Below are positions 50,301-61,972 of a stretch of 64,000 nucleotides of DNA, piece by piece; positions within the stretch are counted from its first letter, which is position 1, and every line of letters begins with the position of its first letter. The translations under genes were made by a program, and so were the position numbers. The stretch lies in contig JAJTTP010000002.1 in NCBI GenBank assembly GCA_023313575.1, positions 558,001 to 622,000 on the forward strand, in the 5' to 3' direction. The stretch is from Eutypella sp. D-1. Taxonomy: Eukaryota > Ascomycota > Sordariomycetes > Xylariales > Diatrypaceae. The notes beneath the pieces are model-generated. The model saw nothing but the letters and a program-made list of their open reading frames with translations. It was not told where the DNA came from and did not search any database.

Positions 50301-53300
50301 ATTACTTAACGTTTTTAATTTAAAAGCCCTTATTTATACAGTAAATAATATATTAAATTTAATATTATTAAATATTTTACGGGTAACGGCAGCAGTTAAT
50401 AATATTTTATATACCGGCTCCGATTATTATATTATAATAACCGAAATACCGGTAAACCCTTTTAAAAAATTATTACGTATTAAATTAAGCTTTTTTAAAA
50501 AAACCCGGTTACGCTTTTTTTAATTAATGCATTTATATTAAAAATAAAACCTTAATAACCTTTTTTTTTAAACGAACCCGATATTTAAAGCAAAAACGGA
50601 AATATTTATTAACTTTTTATTAAAAATGTTAAAATAAGTTATAAAAACTACGGGTAAATTAAAATATAACCGCGGATAAGATATTACTTAATAAAATAAC
50701 GATTGTAAAAAAGTTATAACGCGTTTAAAACGGGCATACCGGAAAAGCGACGTAAAAAAATAAACGCTAGTTAAAATATAAAAAAAAATAATACGGAAAG
50801 TTAAAAAATAATATTAAAATAAACTTATCGCCGAAACTAATAATAATAAGGATATTTTTAAGATTATCGGTTAATATAAGCTTAAAAATAATTTCCGTTT
50901 GCTACTAATAAAAAACGGGGACAAAATAATTACCGACACGGAAAAAAAAATTAACTTATTACATTATAAAGTATTAATTTTATAAACGGCCGATAAGGAT
51001 ATTATAAACCTTTAATAATTATTATAACCATAAGATTAAGATAAACTTAATTATAAAGGCGTTTAATAAATTTACCTTAATTTTTTATAAAACCCCCGGG
51101 TATTAATAACGGAAGCGGAAAACGTATATATTTGCACCCCGTTTATAACATTTAATAAAAATAAATTAATAATTATGTTATTATAATTAATTTAGCCAGT
51201 AATTAGCGAAATAATACGTATACTGTATAAAATATATTTATATTACAATTATTACTTATAAATTTTTAAAATAACGGAAGTAATTATGTTCCCGAAAATA
51301 AGTAAATTTAACTTTATTAAATTTAAGTCCTAAAAACTTATATCTTTATTTTTATATTTAAATAAAAAATTAAAAAGGTTAATAATTAGGCGTATAACGG
51401 TATAAACCTTACGTTATAAAATATTTTACCCGTAATAATTTAATTTTTTTTAAAAAAATTAATAATCGACTTAATAATTTACGTAATTTACGACGTTAAA
51501 TAAACGTTTATTTACGGAAATATCGCGTCGTTATTAATTATAAACGTATTAAAAGCTTTTAATATTATTTTATATAGCCGTTTTATTTTCCGGTTAAAAT
51601 AATAAGGATAGGATATAAAATTTATATAATAAGTGGATTCCTTTATAACGGATCGGCAGGCCGTTATTTATATAAAAAACGTTATTATCGACCCGATCCC
51701 TTTATTTTATAACGTATTATAAAAATTTTTTATATCCCTTATTTTTTTTATATTACATATCGAACCGGTATTACGAAAAAAATCGATATTTAATACCAGG
51801 TTCGGATATACGGACGATATCGCCATTTTACGTATTAGCTTTATAACCTATTATATAATTACGGCATTAATTACGGACGTAAATAACGTATTTAATTAAA
51901 AAAAAATAACGTTTTTTCTTTCGATTTAACTAAATATAAACTTAAACACTTTTATAAAAATAAAATATTTAAAACCGAGGCGGTTATTAATAAAATTTTT
52001 AAAGTCGAAGCTTTAAAAAATTTAATCCAATAACTTAACGTTTTTTTTAATTTATAACTTAATTTTAAAAAATATGTCGTTAAATGGAGTAATAAAACGT
52101 TACGTATAATTAATTATATATAACACCTTAATAAAATCGTATATAAATCCTTTTTAAATAAAACCGTTAAAACCGTTAAAACTTACGTAATGCCGATTAT
52201 AATATATACCGTAAAGGCTTAATAATTAAGCCTTTAACGCTTTTCGGTTAAAAACGTATTTAAACCGGCCGATATTAGGATAAACCCATTTATGGACAAA
52301 TTAAATAAATTATTTAAAATTGCTGTTAAAACCGCGTTACTTATTTAATATATTATTTATACCATTATTTTTTATAAAAAATCGGGGATATTATTAATAA
52401 AAATACTTTTTATATAAATTAGAATAAAACATTTAATACGTTTCCGAACGCTAAATAAAACTTACCCCGTAATTACCTAACTAGTTTACTTTAAAAAAAG
52501 ATAACCGATATGTTTATAATTAATAAACATAACGTTAATTTACCTTTACCCGTTCCTTTTAATAAAACGTTAACTATTATTATTTATACCCTTTTTTACC
52601 GATAAAAATAAAGGAATTAAAATGCATAAAAAATAGCTATTCTTTTTTTTATTAACGGATTTGATTATTTATTTTAATAATTTTAAAATTAACCGTATAA
52701 ATTAAGGTTTTATATTTTATTAAAATAATAAACGTAAACCTTTTTACGTTATTTATAAACCTTTAACTTAAATAAAAGTTTTTAATAAAAAAATAATAAC
52801 CGTATGTAAAACGGTATAATAAGTAAAAAAAAAATAATACACTTTTAACCCCCCGGTAACCGGCTTATACCTTTATATCGATAATACGGCAATTATTTAA
52901 AGCTTATTCGGCTACTTATCCGATAATTTATAAGCCGATTTTTTAATTTTTTACGAAACGGTTTCCCGTATACGTTTATTTATTTTTTTTATTTAATAGG
53001 TACCGGGGTATAAAAATATCGATAGCAATAAGGCCGCGGACGTTTAAATTAAGTTTAAAGTTATTTAATATTTTAACTCCGATAATATTATAACTTTAAC
53101 CTATTTTAAACGCATTATAAAAAAAAGGCATAAGCTTTTTTTTACCGAATAATAGCTCCGAAATACTTTTCCGTTATATATACGATAAAACTTTTTATAT
53201 AAAAAACCTTTTTTTAAACTTTCTTTTTCACTTTTAATATTATACCACCTTTTTATAAAACGATCGGGCTATAACAATTTTACCGAATATTATTAGCGTT

Positions 53301-53838
53301 TTAAATATAATACGTTTTACCTTTACCGGTATAAAAAAAAAAAATTACCGGTTACGTTTTCGATTACGATACCATAAAAGGTACTTTTTACTTTTTAACT
53401 TAACCCGGCCATAAAACGATTTAACTTTTTAGCCATAAAGGTTATATCGTTTTTTTTACTTTTTTTAATAAAACTAAGCCTTATTTAACGGGTTAAAAAA
53501 AACGTATAATAAAATACGGCAAATTTTAAAACTATTTATAACGGATAACGGGTAAAATAACCGAGGTATAACGTAAAAAATTCGGAAATAATAAGGCTTT
53601 AAAAAGGGATAACTATAAATAAATAACTAACGGAAAATTTCTTATATTAACCGTAATACGTTAATACGGTCCGGATAACCCTTAAAGCAAAATAAACTTA
53701 TTTCAGCCGTCTTATATATTACATAATGTCAGTACCTAATTACTTTAGGTATAGCCTTATATATAGGCTCGTAAATAGATAGCCTTAAATAATATGGTCC
53801 ACCCGGACGTAAAATATATCATCATCATTATCATCATC
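47396..53838 (+). mobile_element. LINE D, Tad1 clade, uninterrupted full-length copy
   Basis: 6,443 bp, 5' end atccttttttttttactttt, tail at about 53,817-53,838, no insertions. It is inserted in LINE B near a GC-rich stretch, with the 15 bp duplication aacccccccggggca (47,382-47,396 and 53,839-53,853). The RT box FGYTDDIAILRIS at about 51,801-51,840 keeps both catalytic aspartates (Ala to Thr is a RIP-type change), so this is the best-preserved RT core of the copies checked. The frames are still broken by many TAA codons. Confidence 0.9.
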
Positions 53839-56800
53839 AACCCCCCCGGGGCAAAATGCTAAACGGCCCGCCCTTAAAACACCCGTAATAACCATTTGCA
53901 TTTACGATATCGTTACGGCGATAACACCCCTTTTATAAAAACCTATACCCATCTTTAATAATTTAAAAAACGTTAAAATTAAAAAGGTAAATACGGGCAC
54001 TTATAACCTTAAAACTTAACTTAAAAAACGTAAAATCTTAAAGCTTATATAACCGGTCCTTTTTATTTTAAAAGCCCCGAAAAATACATTAAATAACTTT
54101 ATCCTTTTTTCCGTACGAATATTATAAAAAAAAGCAAAAGCTGTAATAAAAATAAAGTTCGACGTTTTAATCGTATTTTCCGTTTACTTTAACTTAACCC
54201 TTTTAAGCTTTAAATCAGATACATATATAACGTAAATAAACGTTTCTTATTAATTAATAAAAAAAGTAATAATTAAAATTATTAATAATTAAAATACGGA
54301 TATTATAAAATATGTTATTATTATTATTACGGCTATTACTACTTTTACCATTAATATTAATATTAAAGAAATAAATATATAAAAACCTAACGGCTTTACT
54401 TAATTTTAACACGCCTTATTTTTTACCCTTTTTACTAATACTTTTTAATAAAAATCACCGGATAAAGGCCCAGTTAATAATAATAATAATAAGCTAAAAC
54501 TTATATAATTACCTTAATAAGCCCCGTAAATATCGTATGCAAATATAGCGGTAAAAATAGGATTAATAAAGGAAAATTAAACTTAAGTCCTATCGCGTAA
54601 AACTCAGTAAAAATAACGCCTCCGACTAACTTAAGTAAAGATAAAAATAACCCCACCCCCCCCCCCGGATAAAAAATCCAAATAAAGGAAAACCCAAGCT
54701 AGCACCTAAACCGCCGCCTTTTCCTTAAACTTAAAAATAACCATAAATAGGCAATATTTAAACTTATAGACGCTAAAATAACGTTAATGGAATTATTGGA
54801 TTTAAACCTATTTAAAGTTATTAAGGCTAAACGTATTAAAACGGGTTAAACTTTTTTAATTAAAAACAAAACTTCCTGTTAACATATATAAAACCGTTTT
54901 ACCGATATAAACAAAACTGGTATACGTTTAAAAAAAACCAGGTAATAATTTTCGTACATTTTATAAAAGGTATTAAAAAAACTTTATATAAATAACGGTA
55001 TAAAGCCCGTAAATAAGGTTATTTAATATAAAATCGTTACTTAAATAAGATTAAAACTTATTAACTTTTATAAAACCAGCCGCCACGTTTTAAAATCTTT
55101 ATAATAAAAATAAATAATAACCTTTTTATATAAAATCAAAAGCTTTAAGGTTTTCGACTTTAAACTAATTAAGTTATAAGAAAAAACCCCGAAAATTACG
55201 TAATACGATTATTACCTAAATTTCTATAACGGTCGGAATTACGATAAGCTAAAACGATATAAACGGTATAACCGGAAAACGTACGAAAACTTAAAAATAT
55301 GCTAAATAAACTTTAAATGCCTTAATTATAAAGGCCCTTATACTTATAATAACTTTTCGTACTTTACCCGCTTAATAAAAAAAAACGGCCAAATTATTAA
55401 ATTAACCCGAGCCCACTTAATCTTTATTAAATAGCTTAAGAAAAAACAATATTAAAAAGTTACGTAAACCGTAAAAAATAAACCTAAAACAGTAATAAAA
55501 CCTTTAACCTTTAAAGTAATAACGTTAACACCTTAAGCCTTAAAAGTAATAATCACCACCTTAACGCCGGGCCTATACGTATTTTAAACTTAACCTTAAA
55601 CCTAAAACTAAATATTAACATTTTTTTACCCGCTTTAAAATAAAAAGATAAAAAACGTAAAAAAAATAAAAGCCTAACCGTTAAACGGGGAGGCTTTTAT
55701 TATAAACGTTCTTATAAAACCAATAAATATTAACTAAATTTACGTAAATAATATCGCCAATTTTTAACGTTTTAAAAAATAAAAAGCATAAAAATACTAA
55801 TACTAAATTAAAAACCCCTTATTAAATTAATAAATACGTAATAAATAAAAAAATATCTTTTTCGAAAATCTTAGAAAATAATAATACCCGATAAGATTTA
55901 AAACCGATAACGATAAATATAATAAGTTAGCTATTAATACCGGCAAAATCCCTTACCACCCCCGCCTTTTATAACCTCCCGGGAATAAAACAGAGATAAA
56001 AATTATATAAAACGGCGTTAATTAAAACCCTCCCCTTTTATAAGTTATAACTTACGGCGTAATATATACGGATAAAAAAAATGCTTACGTATTATTTAAA
56101 TAAATATCCGTAAAAAACCGGCAATATATAACATTACCTTAAATACGGTAATTAAAATTAAAACCGACGTTATCTTAATATAAAAACTATAAACGTAAAT
56201 TAAAATAACCGATAATAAAAAATTAACTAAAACTTATTTAAAATATAACATTTTTTCCTTTACGGAAAATTAAATCTTTTAAATATTATAAATATTTACG
56301 TATATATAATAAAACCTTAATTTATAAATTACGTAACTTTGCTTTTTCGTTTCTTTAAACGTATACGTAATAAAAATTAATAATATTAAATTAATTAATA
56401 TTTATATCGATTAAATAAACCCTTACCCATTTTTTACGCTTTTCGAAAATTAGAAACTATTTAATAAACAGTACGTCGGAAAAGATTTTAATGCAATATA
56501 TTAAATATAACAGCTAAACCATCGCCGTTATAAAAAACCAAATACTAAAATAATAAAATGGATAAAAATACAATTATTAAATATCTTTAATTTAAAAACC
56601 TTTATTTATACGGTAAATAATACGTTAAACTTAACTTTATTAAACGTTTTATAAATAACGGTAACGGTTAATAACATCTTATATATTAACTTTAACCATT
56701 ATATTATAATAATTAAAATACCGGTAAGCCCCCCCGAAAAACCCTTACGTATTAAATTAAATTTCCCCGAAAAAACCCGGTTACATTTTTTTTAATTAAT

Positions 56801-59800
56801 ACATTTATATTAAAAATAAAACCTTAACAACCTTTTTTCTTTAACGAACCCGATTTTTAAAACAAAAACGGAAGCATTTATTAACGCTTTATTAAAAATG
56901 CTAAAATAAATTATAAAAGTTATAAATAAATTAAAACATAACCGCGGTTAAAATATTACTTAATAAAATAAAATTTGCAAAAAAGTTATTACCCGTTTAT
57001 AACGCATTTATTAAACGGGTAATACCGAAAAAACTTAAAAATTAACTAAAATTTAAAAAAAACCGGTACGCCGAGCTAAAAAATAACATTAAAATAATTT
57101 TATTACCGAAACTAAAAACGATAAAAATATTTTTAAAATTATCGGTTAATATAAGCTTAAAAATAATTTCCGTTTATTATTAATAAAAAACGGAAATAAA
57201 ATAATTACCGATACGGAAAAAAAAATTAATTTATTACGTTATAAAATATTAATCCGTTAAGCTGCTAACGGGGATATCGTAAATCTTTAACAGCTATTAT
57301 AATTATAAAATTAAAACAAATTTAATTACGAAAACACGTAATAAATTTATCTTAACTTTCCGTAAAATTTTTAAATATTAATAACGAAAACGGAAAACGC
57401 ATATATACGGATATTATTAACGGTATTTAATAAAAATAAATTAATAATTATATTATTATAATTAATATAGTTAATAATAAACGAAATAATATATATATTA
57501 TATAAAGCATACCTCCGTTATAACTACCACTTTTAAGTTTTTAAAATAATAAAAGTTATTATATTCCCGAAAATAAGCAAATCCGATTTTATTAAATTTA
57601 AATTATAAAAATTTATATTATTATTTTTTTATTTAAATAAAAAATTAAAAAAGTTAATAATTAAACATATAATAATATAAACATTACGTTATAAAATATT
57701 TTACCCGTAATAATTTAACGCTTTTTTTAAAAAATTAATAATCGATTTAATTATTTACATTATTTACGACGTTAAATAAGCGTTTACCCGTAAAAACGTT
57801 ATTTTGTTATTAATAATAAACATATCGGGTATTTTTAACGCCGTTTTACGTAATTATTTTATTTTCCGTTTAAAATAATAAAGATAAAATATAAAATTTA
57901 TATAATAAATAAACTTTTTTATAACGGATTAACAAGCGGTTATACGTATAGAAAATATTATTATTAACCTTATTCCTTTATTTTACGGCATGCTTTAAAA
58001 ATCCTTAATATCCCTTATTCTTTTTATGCTATATATCGAGCTAATATTACGAAAAGAATTAATACTTAATACTAAGTTTAAATATATAAATAATATCGTT
58101 ATCTTACGTACCGGCCCGATAACCTTTTATATAACCGCCGCCCTAACTATTAATATAAAAAACGTACTTAAATAAAAAAAAGATAATACCTTATCCTTTA
58201 ATTTAATAAAATATAAACTTAAACATTTTTATAAAAGTAAAACCTTTAAAATTAACGTAATTATTATTATCGGTAACGCTTTCGAAATTAAAGCTTTAAT
58301 AAAAATAATCCGATAATTTAACGTTTTTTTTAACTTATAACTTAACTTTAAAAAATACGTTATTGAATAAAATAATAAAACGTTATAAATAATTAACCAT
58401 ATATAACATTTTAACAAAATCGTATACGGGTCTTTTTTAAACAAAACCGTTAAAACCGTTAAAACTTACGTAATACCGATCGTAATATACGTTATAAAAA
58501 CTTAATAGCTAAAACTTTAACGCCTTTTAATTAAAAACGTATCCAAATTAGCCGATATTAAAATAAGCTTATTTATAAACAGGTTAAATAAACTATTTAA
58601 AATTACCGTTAAAACCGCGTTACCCGTTTAACGTATTATTTACACCACCATCTTTTATAAAAAATCGGGGATACTTTTAATAAAAATATTTAATACGTTT
58701 TCGGATATTAAATAAAAACCACCCCGTAATTACCCGGCTATTTTATTTTAAAAAAAAATAACCGATATATTTATAATTAACCGATATAACATTAACCTAT
58801 TTTCGCCTATTCCTTTTAATAAAACGTTAATTATTATTATTTATACCCCTCTTTTCCGATAAAAATAAAAAGATAAAAATATATAAAAAATAGCTATCTT
58901 TTTTTTTATTAACGGACTTAGTTATTTATTTTAATAACTTTAAAATTAACCGTATAAATTAAGGTTTTATATCTTATTAAAATAATAAGCATAAACTTTT
59001 TTACGCCGTTTATAAACTTTTAACTTAAATAAAAATCTTCGATAAAAAAATAATAACCGCGTATAAAACGGTATAATAAATAAAAAAAAACTAATATAAC
59101 TTTAACCCCCCGGCAATTAATTTATACCTTTATATCGATAATACGGCAATTATTTAAAACTTATTTAATTACTTATCCGATAATTTATAAACCGATTTTT
59201 TAATTTTTTACGAAATAATTTCCCGTATAGGTTTACTTACCTCCTTTATTTAATAAATATTAAAGCATTAAAATATCGATAATAATAAGGCCGTAAACGC
59301 TTAAATTAAACTCGGAATAACTTAATACCCCGATTCCGACGGTATTATAACTTTAACCCATTTTAAACGTATTATAAAAAAAAAACGTAAATTTTTTTTC
59401 GTTAAATAATAACTCCGAAACATTTTTTTATCGTATATACGATAAAACCTCCCGTATAAAAAACTTTTTTTTAAACTTTTTTTTTTACGTTTAATATTAT
59501 ATTACCTTTTTATAAAACGATTAGGCTATAACGATTTTACCAAATATTATTAACGCTTTAAATATAATACGTTTTATTTTTACCGGTATAAAAAAAAACC
59601 GCCGGTTATATTTTCGATTACGATATTATAAAAAATACTTTTTATTTTTTAGCCTAACCCGGTTATAAAACGACCTAACTTTTTAGCTATAAAGGTTATT
59701 TCGTTTTTTTAACCTTTTTCGATAAAACCAGGCTTTATTCGATATCGGATTAAAAATTAAACGCGTAATAAAATATAATAAATTTTAAAACCATTTATAA

Positions 59801-60634
59801 TAAATAACGGGTAAAATAACCGAGGTATAATTTAAAAGATTCGGAAATAAATAATAAAGCTTTAATTAAATAATAGCCATAAATAAATAATAAATAATAA
59901 AGGATTTCTTATATTAACCGTAATACGTTAATACGGCCCGTTTTTAAACAGACTTATTTTAACCGTTTTATACATTACATAATATCGGCACCTAATTACC
60001 TTAGGTATAGCCTTATATATAGGTTTATAAATAAATAACCTTAGATAATATGATCCACCCGGACGTAAAATATATCATCATCATTATCATCATCATCATC
60101 ACTTACCGATATAACGCCAGCTTACCCCCGTTTATTCCTTTTTATAAAATATTAACCGTTATTATTTATACCCTTTTTTTAAATAAAAATAAAAGAATTA
60201 AAATATATAAAAAATGGTTATCTTTTTTTTTATTAACGGACTTAATTATTTATTTTAATAATTTTAAAATCGATCGTATAAATTAAGGTTTCGTATTTTA
60301 TTAAAGATATTATTAACTTTATACCGTTTACGGATTTTTAACCTTTATAAAAGTTTTCGATAAAAAAATAATAACCGTTTATAAAACGGTATAATAAGTT
60401 AAAAAAAACTGGTATAACTTTAATTTTCCGGTAACCGGTTTATACTTTTATATCGATAATACGGCGGTTATATAAAATTTATTCGGTTATTTATCCGATA
60501 ATTTTTAAGCCGATTTTTTAACTTTTTATAATACGATTATTTATATCCGGCCGTTTATTACGTTTATTTAATAAACGCCGGGATATAAAAATATCGCCGG
60601 TAATAAGGTTATAAATATTTAAATTAAATTTAAA

Positions 60635-61066
60635 TATGACGGCTGGTCTATTCCTAACTATTAGTCCAATCGAGGGGGTTTATGTTAACAGGAGTGCTGG
60701 GGTTCTAAATAATAAGTAATCACGTTTAGTAATAATAAAGAAAAAGGTGTTTTAAATAACTAAGTTATATTATAAGCTAATAAGCTTAAAAACTATTTAG
60801 GAAAAAGGTAATAAACGTAACTATATACTATTTATATCTTTTATTCCTGATATTAAAATATATGGTTGCTGTTAGATTATTAGGATCGTATCCGAGTATA
60901 GCGATTTAACGTCGTTAAGATCGTTACCGATTTAACCGATCCTTCCTGGTTATGTGGCGCATGTGGCTTACTTTAATGTGGCTATCTTTTACTCCAGAAC
61001 TTAAGTCAGGGATCTTTTCTTACTGTGTTAACCCCACTAGGCCCAATGGCCCGACCGGTCATAACA
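60635..61066 (-). repeat. Solo gypsy LTR (subfamily C) inside LINE A
   Basis: It begins tatgacggctgg, ends ccggtcataaca and is flanked by the 5 bp duplication ttaaa (60,630-60,634 and 61,067-61,071). The variable half (tggcttactttaatgtggc and after) resembles only the LTR at 171-594. The near-palindrome tggcccgaccggtca is at 61,047-61,061. Confidence 0.9.
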
Positions 61067-61840
61067 TTAAAGCTATTTAATATTTAAATACCGGGATAAT
61101 AACTTTTATTTATTTTAAACATATTATAAAAAAAAGGCATAAACTTTTTTTCGCCAAATAATAACTTCGAAATATCTTTTTATTATATATACGATAAAAC
61201 TTTTTATATAAAAAACCTTTTTTTAAACTTTTTTTTTTACGTTTAATATTATATTACCTTTTTATAAAACGTTTAAGTTATACCGATTTTATCGAGTATT
61301 ATTAACGCTTTAAATATAACGCGTTTTATTTTTACCGGTACGGAAAAAAAAAACCGCCGGTTATATTTTCGATTACGATATTATAAAAAGTATTTTTTAT
61401 TTTTTAATTTAATTTAACCACGAAACAATTTAATTTTTTAATTATAAAAGTTATTTCGCTTTTTTATTTTTTTTTCGATAAAGTTAAGCTTTATTTAACG
61501 GGATAAAAAAACGCGTAATAAAATATAATAAATTTTAAAATTATTTATTAAATAACGGGTAAAATAACCGAGGTATAATTTAAAAAAAAATTCGGAAATA
61601 AATAATAAGGCTTTAAAAAAGGATAACCGTAAATAAATAATTAATAAAAAATCTTTTATATTAACCGTAATACGTTAATACGGTTTATTTTAAATAGGTT
61701 TATTTTAACCGTCCTATATATTATATAATATCGGTACCTAATTACCTTAAGTATAGCCTTATATATAAGCTTATAAATAGATAGCCTTAGATAATATGGT
61801 CCACCCGGACATAAAATATATCATCATTATTATCATCATC

Positions 61841-61972
61841 TTAAAATAAGTGGTTTGTAACAGCGACGTAAAAAATGGAGATATCCTCAACCACACAACC
61901 ACCCTATTTCATCTGTCACCGCCAAGCTCGCTATGGGTTGGTAGCGTTGAGTAGGAAGACCTGAAGTTTCCA
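61841..61972. other. Gene 3' flank and transposon boundary
   Basis: 132 bp of ordinary composition between the tail of LINE A and the stop codon of the oxidase gene. It should hold the 3' UTR. No clear AATAAA-type signal is seen on the minus strand. RIP damage stops at the LINE tail. Confidence 0.6.

Larger units (their letters stand above)
46053..60100 (+). mobile_element. LINE B, Tad1 clade, interrupted by C and D
   Basis: The 5' end tatcttttttcctttcactt is at 46,053 and the tail ends at 60,100. It is flanked by the 13 bp duplication acttaccgatata in LINE A. The pieces are 46,053-46,125, 47,299-47,395 and about 53,854-60,100, giving about 6.42 kb. Fragment C is inserted 73 nt from its 5' end and LINE D about 85 nt further. 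The frame open at 58,229-58,444 (minus) is antisense to its RT region and is noise. Confidence 0.88.
1..61840. other. RIP-mutated transposon block (AT-rich)
   Basis: CpA/TpG dinucleotides are scarce, TpA is abundant and CpG is retained throughout, while old coding frames are broken almost only by TAA/TAG codons that can come from CAA, CAG or TGG. This is the known pattern of fungal repeat-induced point mutation. Recognisable LINE and Ty3/gypsy sequence covers nearly the whole block, so the apparent gene desert is explained by nested repeats. Composition switches abruptly to normal at about 61,841. Islands of weaker damage are the SINE-like element at 14,696-15,551, the LTR at 31,968-32,381, the start of fragment F (24,576-24,720) and the start of fragment C (46,126-46,250). 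Confidence 0.95.
40893..61840 (+). mobile_element. LINE A, Tad1 clade, interrupted by LINE B and a solo LTR
   Basis: The 5' end catttttcttcctttcac is at 40,893 and the tail ends at 61,840. The pieces are 40,893-46,052, about 60,114-60,634 and about 61,072-61,840, together about 6.45 kb. LINE B is inserted at acttaccgatata (46,040-46,052 and 60,101-60,113) and a solo LTR at ttaaa (60,630-60,634 and 61,067-61,071). The left flank is LINE E and the right flank is unique host DNA, and the two flanks show no duplication, so this copy was probably fused with E after insertion. Its tail marks the edge of the transposon block. Confidence 0.85.

Noticed and set aside
58229..58444. 71-codon minus-strand open frame
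   Set aside because: It is antisense to the RT region of LINE B. The composition (Ile, Leu, Lys, Tyr) is that of AT-rich noise.
60050..60286. 78-codon plus-strand open frame
   Set aside because: It runs through the LINE B tail and the junction into LINE A, so it is a chance frame across a repeat boundary.
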